DNA from: Sipunculus nudus
Taxonomy: Eukaryota; Annelida; Sipuncula; Golfingiida; Sipunculidae
Assembly (NCBI GenBank): GCA_026874595.1
Contig: CM049309.1
Span: 28,585,033 to 28,649,032, forward strand
Reading direction: 5' to 3'
Length of the DNA stretch: 64,000 nucleotides
Positions within the stretch are counted from its first letter, which is position 1, and every line of letters starts with the position of its first letter. This document shows, piece by piece, positions 49,471 through 59,761 of the stretch. The position numbers and the translations under genes were made by a program. The notes beneath the pieces are model-generated. The model was given only the letters and a program-made list of their open reading frames with translations, made no database searches and had not been told where the DNA came from.

Positions 49471-51062
49471 AAATAGTAAGGACCCTTAAATTTTGGTGTT
49501 AATTTAGGGGATAGTCCTTTTTTCGTATGATTGTTTTTCAGCAGCACTTGGTCACCTTTATTGAATTTATTACCTGTAGCTTTTTTATCATGTTGTTCCT
49601 TGTATTTAGTTTGACTCTTTAGAGTGTTGTCAGTTGCAATTTTTTTAACCAATTTATTTTGTTCAACCATTTCTGAAAGGTATTTGTCTATATCTTTTGA
49701 AATGCCCTTGGGTGGTGCCAATGCCACATCAATGGGCAGAGTCATCTCTTTTGTGAACAGCATGTGGTATGGAGAGTACTTAGTGGACTCTGTAGATGGA
49801 GCTGCTATCATGCCCATCATGACACTTTGTAGCTTTTTGTGCCAGTCATTCTGTTGCTGATTTATGTAAGATCTCAGAGTTTTCATAATTGTGCTGTTGT
49901 TTCTCTCAACCATTGCATTACATTGTGGGGAATAGCTTGCAGTTTCTACTTTAGTAATTTGGAAAAGTTTACAGAGATGTTTCATTACTTTAGACATGAA
50001 GTTTTTTGCTCTGTCTGTAATGAGGGTAGCTGGTGCCCCGTAACGAGTGACAAAGGTGTTATAAAATGTGTCAGCTACCTCAGTTGCTTCTTGTGTTTTC
50101 ATTGGTTGAGCTTCTATCCATTTTGTAAATGAGTCTACCATAACTAGAATATATTTGTGACCATCTGTAGTTTGGGGCAGTGGTCCCAGTATATCCATGT
50201 GGATCCTACTAAATTTATCTCCTGGGGGTAATGGTTTTAAGGGGGCAGGTTTGTTCCTGAAAGATTTTGAAAACTGGCACATTGGGCACGACTTGACATA
50301 TTCTTGAATTTCACTGTACATGTTATGCCAGTAGTATTTTTCCCGTATTGCACTGTATGTGCGGTCTGTGCCTTGGTGGCCTCCACCAGCCATTGAGTCA
50401 TGGTATGATCTCAATATGTCATCTTTCAAATTTTTAGGCACTGCTAGCTGTTTTACTGCATATCCTCTCCCCTTTTGGTAATAATTATGAAAGAGGGTTT
50501 CATTTTCCAAAAAACAGTCTTGAGCAAGTCTACTTACAGCCTTTGCCTGTTTGTCATCATCAGGAAGGTCATACTTATCTTTTAGAAATTTTATAATTGG
50601 CCCTAAATCCTTATCCTCAGCTTGAAATTTTGCTACGTTTGGTGTGTGTAACAAGCCATTGTTTTCGTCACAATTAACTTCAGTAGAACTAGTGTCATGA
50701 TCATTGATCTGGTCATCATATTGAAAAACATATTCATATTTATGTGTGGTGGGTTCTGTTTGATCGTTTTCACAGTATTCAAGATTTTGAATTAATTCAC
50801 TGTTGTTACTATTTCTATGATTATTTGTGTAAGATCTTCTACTAAGGCTGTCTGCATTGCCATTCTTAGCACCTGGTTTGTAGATTATTTCATAATCATA
50901 GTTTTGGAGGAAGGTGGCCCAGCGACCTAGTCTGTTTGTGAGATCTTTACTGTTTTTCAGAAATTCAAGTGCCTTATGGTCAGTGTAGATTACAAATGGT
51001 TTACTGGATTGGAGATAGACTTTAAAATGTTTGATTCCTTCTATAACTGCCTGAATGAAAAT
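49471..51062 (-). pseudogene. Ty3/Gypsy-type Pol fragment: RNase H end plus integrase
   Basis: One open frame of about 530 codons; the often-quoted start near 50,654 is only a TTG inside it. From the N-terminal side: the end of RNase H (YTDHKALEFL, then GRWATFLQNYDYEI and NADSLSRR); an HHCC zinc-binding domain (HDSMAGGGHQG ... CPMC); the integrase core with all three acidic residues visible (HMDILGPLP, LITDRAKNF, MVERNN); and a C-terminal domain (GDQVLL ... PKFKGPYYL). That order is the Metaviridae one. The frame runs into flanking repeat at about 49,471, so the last residues in the open frame are host repeat. Reverse transcriptase, protease and Gag are missing. The integrase looks uninterrupted, suggesting a fairly recent copy that was truncated at or after insertion. 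No LTR could be confirmed. Confidence 0.9.
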
Positions 51063-51690
51063 GTTCCAACATATATATACATTTGCTTGTCAGTCAAGGT
51101 GCAATTCCTATCTTATGCCTGACTGATTATTACACAATCATAATTAGTAACCCTGCCACAATCAGGGTTTGAACACCACACTAATATTAATTACCCTGGA
51201 CGTTAATTACCTTCAACTGCAATAATTTTAGTGGCACATGTTGTTAGGTGTGAGGTTAGCTGGGGCCTTACAGATTCTTACAAGATTAACTTTCAGTGTG
51301 AACCCAGTAATTAGGTAACCTTTGTATTGACTTCCTAATTCTAATCAGCCACAAGTCTGACACTTTGCTAAACATAACTTAGACCTGAAATGACAGTTTG
51401 TCCTAGTAAGAGTCCAGGCGTGACCAGATGCATGACTATACATGTTTACACACTGAATTATTGAATAGCTGATTGTTGTAGGTTACAATCAAATTCATAC
51501 TTTCATATTTTAAGGTGTGAATACAATTATTATAGAATATACACATGAACATGTATGTTCATCATATAATTAGTCATATGCTTCAATTAAGTCTATGCAA
51601 TAAAATACAATATCATACTAAACCTTAATTATGAAACAAATCTTAGCTGCATAACATAAGTCAAATATATACTGGAACTATATCCTGGTG
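49473..51690 (-). mobile_element. Truncated Ty3/Gypsy retroelement inserted in HC-L2
   Basis: The related repeat at 25,200-25,260 reads without interruption through 'gcttgatgtaaacaatatg'. Here the left part stops after 'gcctgatgtaaa' (about 49,473) and resumes at 'gatataaacaatatg' (about 51,690). The two flanks share a near-duplicate of about 8 bp (GATGTAAA and GATATAAA) that may include the target duplication. The 630 nt from 51,063 to 51,690 are non-coding and could hold LTR or other retroelement sequence, but I see no clear LTR pair. Confidence 0.7.
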
Positions 51691-52545
51691 ATATAAACAA
51701 TATGTTACATGGTGCTTGAAAACTTGAATAAAATCTACAGTTTTTGATCAACTGGTTTCAAATTTTTGGTGTTAACAGACAAAATGCTAACAAAAACATG
51801 CTGAGAAAATTAAATCCACAGTACTTACAGGAAAAAAACGTGCCATGGTCAAAGTTAGGCAAAATTTAAGGTACAAATTTTTTGTTTTTGCTAATATTTT
51901 AAAAAATTTAAAAGATTTTGATCTAATTTTGGGTATACAATTTAATTTTGATTAATTAAAGTTATATTACTTGAAAAAAAGTCCATAGCTTTAACAAGTT
52001 TTGTGTTAAGTGATCAAATATCTTTCCTGATTTTTTACAAAATGCATTATGTTCTGGCCCATAACTTTCTTAAATTAAATAATACAGACATAATTTCAGG
52101 CATGTACATAGGAACTATATAGAGGAATATTTATGGTAAATATGAGGAAAAATAGATGAGTGGTTTTGATATAATAGGCAGCCCTAAAGTGTGAAAATAG
52201 GTTTTTAATAAAAAATTGAGGTTTTTCAAAGTCGCAAAGACCCAGTTTTCGGCTTGGTAGGAGATCTTGGTGACAGCTAACATTATGCCAAATTTTGGAT
52301 TCCTAAGTCTTACGGTTTCAAAACGTGCCACATCTACGGACGGACGGATGGACGGACTGACGGACGGACGGACGGACAGACAGATAGACGACGGACAATG
52401 GACCACGACTATAGCTCAGATGACTTATAGTCAGCTGAGCTAAAAAATAGTTTTTGAGATAGCTATGGTTAACGTACAGATGACGCACGACGCACAACAG
52501 ACGACGCACGACGGATGACGACGCACCATCGCATAAGCTCACTGG

Positions 52546-52836
52546 TTCGCTAAAAAATAATACTTGATTCAGATTTTACAATTCTAAATTGGGCCTTTAT
52601 TTATCCATAATTTGCTTCATATCTGATAAATTTATGCATACTGATGGGTTTAATTATTTAAATTTTAATTTTAATTTGTTCAAATCATTTAAAAGAAAAT
52701 TTGATTTCTTTAAAAATGCTATATTAACACAACATGGCATCTTCTGGATTATACCTTAAATTACTTTTTCAAGGAAGTTTTGTATATTGGAGTGGAACAG
52801 CATTACAATTAAGGAGATACAGTAAAAACAATACCA
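52546..52836. other. AT-rich DNA, nothing recognised
   Basis: Sequence between HB4 and HA6 with no repeat recognised. Confidence 0.4.
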
Positions 52837-54046
52837 ACTAGAACACGGGTAGTCGACATGCGACTACGTGTATCCGCTTAAATCAGAGTGGAACAGGTGA
52901 AGTGAGGCATGGATTGAGTGGCAAGGGGAAATAGAGTGAGATGTGTTGCATATTAGCATGGATGTCTGCAGCCCAAATGTATATGTAGGTTGTGCCACCT
53001 ACAACAAATGCAGAAAGCTGTCACATAAATTTAGGTGGCGCCATCTACCAAAAAATTCAAGAAAGCATAAACACACAAAATCTTTAGGCAGATAAGTCAA
53101 ACCACTACAGAGATACGAGTTTAGCCCACAGCAGACAAACAGACAGACGCTGTGCAAAATGGTTGCAGATGGCCCCTACAGTTTTGTGTAAGATAAAGAG
53201 CTATATGATATCTATACACATGCAAAATTTTGGCCGAATCGGTCAAATGGTTCCTGTGATATGAGCTTGGATGTCTGTAGCGTAAATGTGAATGTAGGTG
53301 GCTCCACCTGTCACAAAATCGAGAAAGCAATCCAGTGTGTATAAACCTGCAAAATTTTAGTGGGAAATGTCAAACCACTGCCGAGATATGAGTGATTTAA
53401 TCCCACAGCAGACAAACAGACAGACGCTGTGCAAAAATGGTTGCAAGTGGCGCCACCAGTTTTGTGTATGATGAAGAGCTATGTGAGATCTGTACACATG
53501 CAAATTTTGGCCAAATCGGTCAGACGGTTCCCGAGATATAAGCTTGGATGTCTGTAGCATAAAGGTTAAAGTAGGTGGCACCACCTGTCATAAAATCAAG
53601 AAAGCTATACAGGATTTATATGCGTGCCGAATTTCAGGTGTATAAGTTCAACCAATGCAGAGATATGAGTGATTTTATCCCAAGGCAGATGAACAGATGG
53701 ACGCAATTAAAAATTGGTTGCAGGTGGCGCAACCATTTTTAGTGTATGTTATATAGCTATCCAAGGGCTACATTTGTGTAAAATTTTTAGCCTGATCAGT
53801 CAAACAGTTCCACATTTCAGATATGTGGGTTTATGTGTGGAAACAAACGCACAAATGGACACAGAGCGCAGAGGAAAGGTCAGAGGTCAAAACAAAATCG
53901 GGGCGCAGCAGTTCACATGTGACCTGAACATAATCCTGGGTTTCGTAAAATTCTGTCCCGGCGGTTACGGAGGAGTTCTCCGGACACCTACGCGGTGGCA
54001 TCCGACTGAAAACATAGTATCCGCAAAACTCTGTTTTGGCGGATAC
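52837..54046 (-). mobile_element. HA6: complete HA-family element
   Basis: Starts ACTAGAACACGGGTAGTCGA, hairpin, then GTATCCGC. Ends TTTTGGCGGATAC. Palindrome positions are about 53,033, 53,297, 53,447, 53,573 and 53,722, some decayed. Confidence 0.85.
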
Positions 54047-54525
54047 AATTACTGCATAACACTTGGTTGATTTGGGAATGCGGGGGGGGGGGGGGGGGGG
54101 GGGGGGGAGGTATCAGGTGGTGATAGGAGAATAGCTGACTTCCAGTGAGTGTGACCAGGAGTGGTCAACCTGCATGTTGACAAAGCAAGTGACTGCAATT
54201 GAGCCTGAAGAAAAAAATTCAATAACTAGCCTAATTTTCAAGAATTTATTTTCAAATTTCAGATTGAAACAGATTAAATACTTATGTTTACATGCTGTGT
54301 AAATTAAATCAACAGTACTCACAGGAAAAAAATGTGCCAAGGTCAAAGTTGGGCAAAATTTAAGGTACTGAGTTTATCTTTATGCTAAAAACTTAAAAAA
54401 TTTACAAAATTCAGATCTAATTTTTTGTATACTTTTGAATCTTAATTAAAGAAAGTTATATACTTGGGAAAAAAAGTCTCTGCTTTCAAAATTTTTCATG
54501 TTAAGTGAGTAAATATTTTTCCTGA
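54047..54525 (-). repeat. HC-L-like fragment with a long G-homopolymer
   Basis: A run of about 25-28 G near 54,080-54,107, then sequence like 24,590-24,880 ('gtgccaaggtcaaagttgggcaaaatttaaggtact'). Confidence 0.6.
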
Positions 54526-54758
54526 TTTTAAGCTCAGCTGACTGTAAGTCAACGGAGGATTAGGAATGGAGCTTTGTCCATCGTATGTACGGTTGTCCAG
54601 CTGTCCGTTAGCAGGGCACAAAGCGTAACTGCTGGTCCTAGAAACTTCTCAGTGAACATCCAAGGAGGTCAATAAAAATCTCCTTGGATACCTGAAATTA
54701 GGTCACTGTGACCTATATCTGCCGAGCTATGGGGCTTGAGAGTACCCAGTAGAATAAT
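54526..54758 (+). mobile_element. HC7: forward-oriented HC 5' end, truncated
   Basis: Begins TTTTAA then GCTCAGCTGACT, a tgtccgttagcagggcacaaa tract and 'gaggtcaataaaaatctcc'. It stops where HB6 begins. Confidence 0.7.
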
Positions 54759-54932
54759 CAACAAGGCCTACAGGCCTAATGCGAACCTGTGCAAAGTTTT
54801 GGAGTATGAATGGAGGTTTATTTTTAAAATCTAATATTGGTCCATTTAAGTCCTGCATATCTACCTTAGTCATTATGATTTCAGCAAAATGGACATTTCG
54901 GACCTGCAAGTTTCAGACTAGGACATTTTAAA

Positions 54933-56540
54933 ACTAGAATATGGGTAGTCAACAAGCAACTATGTGTATCAGCAGAATTGAGTGGGGGACGGGTGAAGTG
55001 AGGCATGGATTAAGTGGCAAGGGGAATAGAGTGAGGTGTGTTGCATATTAGCATAGACGTCTGCAGCGTAAACATGAATGTAGGTGGTGCCACCTGTCGT
55101 AAAATCGAGAAAATTGTCCACAATGTATACACCTGCAAAATTTCAGGTGGATAAGTCAAACCACTGCTGAGAGATGAGTGATTTTATCCCAAGGCAGATG
55201 AACAGATGGACGGTGTTCATAAGTTGCAGGTGGCACCATCAGTTATGCTTTTAATAAAGAGCTATGTGAGATCTATACACAAGCAAAATTTTGGCCCAAT
55301 TGGTCAAACGGTTCCTGAGATATGAGCTTGGATGTCTGCACAGTAAACGTGAATGTAGGTGGCGCCACCTGTCATAAAATCGAGAAGGCTGTCCAGGATG
55401 TATAAACCTGCAAAATTTCAGGTGAATAAGTCAAACCACTTCTGAGATATGAGTTGATTTTATCCCAAGGCAGCTGAACAGATGGACGCTGTGCATAAGT
55501 GGTTGCAGGTGGCAACACTGGTTTTGCCTATGATGAAGAGCTATGTGAGATCTATACACATGCAAACGTTTGGTCCAATCGGTCAAACGGTTCCGGATAT
55601 ATGTGCTTGGATGTCTGCAAAGTAAACCTGAATTTAGGTGAAGCCACCTGTCATAAAATCGAGAAAGCTTTCCAGGATGTATAAACCTACAAAATTTCAG
55701 GTGGATATGTCAAACCACTGCTGAGATATGAGTGATTTTACCCCAAGGCAGATAAACAGATGGATGCTGTGCATAAATGGTTGCAGGTGAAGCCATCAGT
55801 TTTGCCTATGGTGAAGAGCTATGTGAGATCTATACACATGCAAAAATTTGGCCCAATCGGTCCAATGGTTCTCGAGATATGAGCTTGGATGTCTCAGAGT
55901 AAACCTGAATGTAGGAGGCGCCTCCTGTCATAAAATCTAGAAAGCTGTCCATGATGTATAAACCTGCAAAATTTCAGTTGGAAAAGTCAAACCACTGCTG
56001 AGAAATGAGTAATATTATCCCAAGGCAGATGAACAGATGGACCCTGTGCAAAAATGGTTGCAGGTGGCACCACCAGTTTTGCCCATGATAAAGAGCTATG
56101 TGAGATCTATACACATGCAAAATTTTGGCCCAATCGGTCAAACAGTTCCCGAGATATGAGCTTGGATGTCTGCAGAGTAAAGTGAATGTAGGTGGTACCA
56201 CCTGTTATAAAATCGAGAAAGCTGTCCAGGATGTATAAACCTGCAAAATTTCAGGTGGATAAGTCAAACCACTGCTGAGATATGAGTGATTTTATCCCAA
56301 GCGAATGAACATATGGATGCTGTGCATAAGTGGTTGCAGGTGGCGCCACCATTTTAAGTGCATGTTATAAAGCTATCAAAGGGCTACATTTGTGCAAAAT
56401 TTTTAGCCTGATCGGTCAAACGGTTCCCGAGATATGCAGGTTTATGTGTGGCAACAGACGCACAAGTGGACACTGGGCAGCGAGGAAAGGTCAGAGGTCA
56501 ACAAAAAATGAGGGCGCAGCAGTTCACATGTGACCTGATG
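54933..56540 (-). mobile_element. HA4: HA-family element, 5' end missing
   Basis: Starts ACTAGAATATGGGTAGTC. About five 277-bp dimeric units, palindromes near 55,084, 55,356, 55,915, 56,062, 56,191 and 56,337. It reaches 'aggaaaggtcagaggtcaac' and 'cagttcacatgtgacc' but lacks the GCG tract and GGCGGATAC end. Confidence 0.75.
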
Positions 56541-56990
56541 ATAAACCCAATTTGCTTAAAATGCAAACCAAGTTTTTGCAAACAGCTGAAAGATATAGTT
56601 CCAATAATCTGGGAATTCTGCATCTAAACATTGTGTCTAGACATCTAAACGCTGTGTCTAGACACATTGTCTAGACAACCCCCCCCCCCCCCAGCCAGGT
56701 CAGTTGCCATGGTGATGGATAGACCCCACCTGTTTGTACTGAGTGACCTCTTGACTTGGCTGCTGAAACTCAGCACGTTATCAAATCTGTTTTCAAATAC
56801 AGAAAGCCTTTTTCAATTGGCTACAATGTTTTTTTTAAACTGTATTTACCTAATCAATTCTTATAAAACTGGCAGAACCCTACCATAGAATAATTCTTGT
56901 AAAGTTTAAACCAATCAGCTTAACAGTTTCATCATAAATCAGAAGCTAGAAGAGTTTAAAATTACATTTTTGCTTGTAAAAAACACATCA
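56541..56990. repeat. HB middle sequence with a TCTAGA palindrome cluster and C-homopolymer
   Basis: At 56,620-56,676 'gtgtctagacatctaaacgc' and 'tgtgtctagacacattgtctagaca' give three TCTAGA centres, followed by a C run (56,679-56,692). After that it is diverged HB sequence. Confidence 0.6.
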
Positions 56991-57490
56991 ATGTAGGTGG
57001 CACCACCAATACTTCAAAATCAGATATGACATATTTGACAAACATTGGTACAAAATTTGGTGATTATAGCTCTAGCCGTTTCTGAGATTTTAATTTTGGT
57101 GTGCTTTTTTGGACAGATGATTAAGTTCAACCTGTAACTCGGCCAAAATTCTACAAACTGAAACCATTCAAACAAACTTAAGAGAGATTGTCCCAATGAT
57201 CATTTCTGTGAAACATTGGACAATTTGGCTGGACAGTTTCAGAGAAGAAGATTTTTAAAGGTTTTTAAGCTTTTTCTCTATAAAATCTAAATTAATGCAG
57301 ATACCCAATAATAAGCTCCAGGGCACCAAGTTTCTAATGTGACTAATTCTTACATGTAATTTGGAGCTGCTAGCTCCCACTGTTTCTGACTTACAGCCAT
57401 GGATGGCGGAAAGCCAGCCCTGGATGGCGGACGGCTGACGATGGACAGACGATGCTGCGCCATCGCATAAGCTCACAGGTTCGCTAAAAA

Positions 57491-57670
57491 TATAATACAA
57501 AACCTCCAATATCTTGATATTTAATGCATGGATTGTCATGAATCTTGCCTTGAATGTTGATCATGACTAGTTTTGTCTGTTCCCGAAAAGTGGTGGCGCC
57601 ACTTGAAATCTTTGTTATTTTAACGAATATTTTTCTATACTTTTTACTTTAAATGACAACAATCATGTCA
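57491..57670. other. Plain DNA with an isolated palindrome copy
   Basis: GGTGGCGCCACT at 57,592-57,603 sits outside any recognised unit. Nothing else recognised. Confidence 0.5.
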
Positions 57671-59157
57671 TTTTACTCAGCTGTAATTACATCTAGTGTC
57701 CCAAAACCCAGTGTGTGTATTGATCACAAGTGGATGCCATATAGTAATCACCCTGTCTGTCTGTCTGTTTAGCTGTCGGTCTGTCCATCCGTCCATCCAC
57801 ACAAATTTGTTTCCAGATGATAACTCCACGTTGTATGACACATGGATTTCAAACTTGACTTATGTATGGCCCACCACTAAAGCAAGAAGCTATATGATTT
57901 TGGGGTCAGGAGGCCAAAGGTCAAGGTCACAGGACTCATTTAAAAAGATTATGGCTGCATTTTAAGCCAAGCTTTTCATCCCAAACTTTCCATTTTGCCC
58001 ATTTAGCTGACTTGCCAGTATGAGGAGAGCATAAATGAATTTGGGGTCACATGGTCAAAGGTCAAGGTCACAGGGGCCATCTGTTCACAAATTAGATTCC
58101 AGATGATAACTCCAGTTTAGACTGACATATTGGTTTCAAACTTATCTTATATATGACTCACCACTAAAGTAAGAACCGTGTCGATTTTGGGGTCCAACGT
58201 CAAAGGTCAAAGTCACAGGACTCATTTCTTTAAAAAGAATGCATAAGCATTTAAAGCCAAACTTTTCATCGCAAACCTTCCATCTTCAAGATATTGCTAA
58301 CCTGCCAATAAGGAAAGCTTCTGTTCAATTTTTGGGTCATGGGTCAAAGGTCAAAGGTACAGTACCCACTTATTTAGAAAGATTGTTGATGCATTTTAAG
58401 CCAAACTTTACATCCCAAACCTTCCATCTTGCACATATAGCTGAGCTGCCAACAGGGGAAGAATCTGATTGATTTGGGGGTCACAAGGTCAAAGGTCATG
58501 GTCACAGGGGCCCATCTGTCCACATATTTGTTTCTGGATGATAACTCCAGTTTGGATGGACATATTGGTTTCAATTTTGACTTATATATGACCCACCAAT
58601 AATGTAAGAACCCTTTTGATTTTGGGGTCATAAGGCCAAAGGTCAAGGTCACAGGACCCACTTCTTTAAAAAGATTGTCGATGTATTTTTTGGCAAACTT
58701 TCTGTCCCAAACCTTCTATCTTCCAGATGTTGCTCACCTGCCAATAGTGAAAATAACTTATGGATTTTGGGGTCACAAGGTCAAAGGTCAAGGGGGCCAT
58801 CTATCCACATATTATTTGCCAGATGATAACACCAGTTTGGTTTGAAATATTGGTTTCAAACTTGACTTATATATGGCCCACCACTAAAGTAAGAACTGTT
58901 GATTTTGGAGTCATGATATCAAAGGTCAAGGTCACAGGACACAGTACTTTAGCAAAGATTGTGGATGCATTTTAAGCCAAACTTTTCATCTCAATCCTTC
59001 CATCATCAACATGTGGTGCACCTGCCAATGAGGGAAGTTTTGTTGGGTAGACAGGTGGGCTTCAAACTGATCACAGGACCAATATTATGGAAAACCTCAT
59101 AAACATTTATCCTTATAGACAAATGCAGCTGAGCATTGAGACCCATGGGTCCCTAGT
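57671..59157 (+). mobile_element. HC8: forward-oriented HC-like element with nuclear-receptor-type units
   Basis: 5' TTTTACTCAGCTG, then a ctgtctgtctgt/gtccatccgtcc tract. Ends CAGCTGAGCATTGAGACCCA then TGGGTCCCTAGT (hairpin GACCCATGGGTC, terminal CTAGT at 59,153-59,157). The interior holds about eight half-units of ~145 bp with 'aaaggtcaaggtcacagg', the reverse of the HD array units. Confidence 0.78.
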
Positions 59158-59589
59158 TACAAAGTCCATTATGTTCGGACCCATAACTTTCAGAAATTAG
59201 ACTTAATAGACATAATTTCTGGCATGTATATAGAAAATATATAGGAAAACACTCCTGGAAAAAATTAAGAAAAACTAATAAGTGGTTTTAATATTAGGCA
59301 GCCCTGAGGTGTGATAATAGGTTTTTAATTTAAATTTGAGGTTTTTCCTTAATATCTCGAAGAAAAAAAGTCATATTGAACCAATTTTCCATATTGCAGG
59401 AGATTTTTGGAACATCTTATAGTATGTCAAATTTTGGATTCATAGGTCTAACTGTTTCAAACGTGCCAGTCTAATGGATGGACAGACGGACGGACAGCTG
59501 GACGGCAAGACAGACGACTGACAATGGACCATGACAATAGTTCAGATGACTAACAGTCAGCTGAGCTAAAAATTGTAAAAAAAATTGAG
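59158..59589 (-). repeat. HC-L 5'-end fragment
   Basis: Matches 25,560-25,955 and ends CAGTCAGCTGAGC (59,566) then TAAAAAT, with a gacggacggacag tract before it. Confidence 0.7.
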
Positions 59590-59761
59590 ACAAGGCCTAC
59601 AGGCCTAATGCGAACCTGTGCAAAGTTTAGGAGTATTAATGGAGGTTTATTTTTAAAATTTAATATTGATCCTTCTAAGTCCTGAATATCTACCTTAGTC
59701 ATTATGATTTCAGCAAAATGGACATTTCTGACCTGCAAATTTCGGACTAGAAAATTTTAAA

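Larger units (their letters stand above)
47585..52446 (-). mobile_element. HC-L2: long HC-type element inside HB4
   Basis: Starts ACAAGGGACCTATGGGTCAC then GGCGCTCAGCTG, and ends ATAGTCAGCTGAGC (52,440) then TAAAAA. It is about 90% similar by eye to HC-L1 over 47,760-49,460 and 51,690-52,446; the difference in length is the retroelement insertion plus about 110 bp at 47,650-47,760. Confidence 0.8.
45303..52545 (-). mobile_element. HB4: HB element carrying HC-L2, which carries the Ty3 fragment
   Basis: Starts ACAAGGCCTACAGGCCTAAT at 45,303. The interior follows HB3 to 47,584 and resumes at 52,447 ('agtttttgagatagctatgg'). It ends 'cgcataagctCACTGGTTCGC' then TAAAAA. About 85 bp of HB are missing at the right side of the HC-L2 joint. 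The HD site at 46,779-46,800 is empty. Confidence 0.82.
54761..57490 (-). mobile_element. HB6: HB element carrying HA4
   Basis: Starts ACAAGGCCTACAGGCCTAAT then GCGAACCTGTG. Its first ~175 bp differ from HB3 but match HB7. Ends 'cgcataagctCACAGGTTCGC' (57,474-57,484) then TAAAAA. HA4 occupies 54,933 to about 56,540. Confidence 0.78.

Noticed and set aside
51130-51200. tRNA-like B box (GGGTTTGAACACC)
   Set aside because: No acceptor or anticodon stems could be paired around it.
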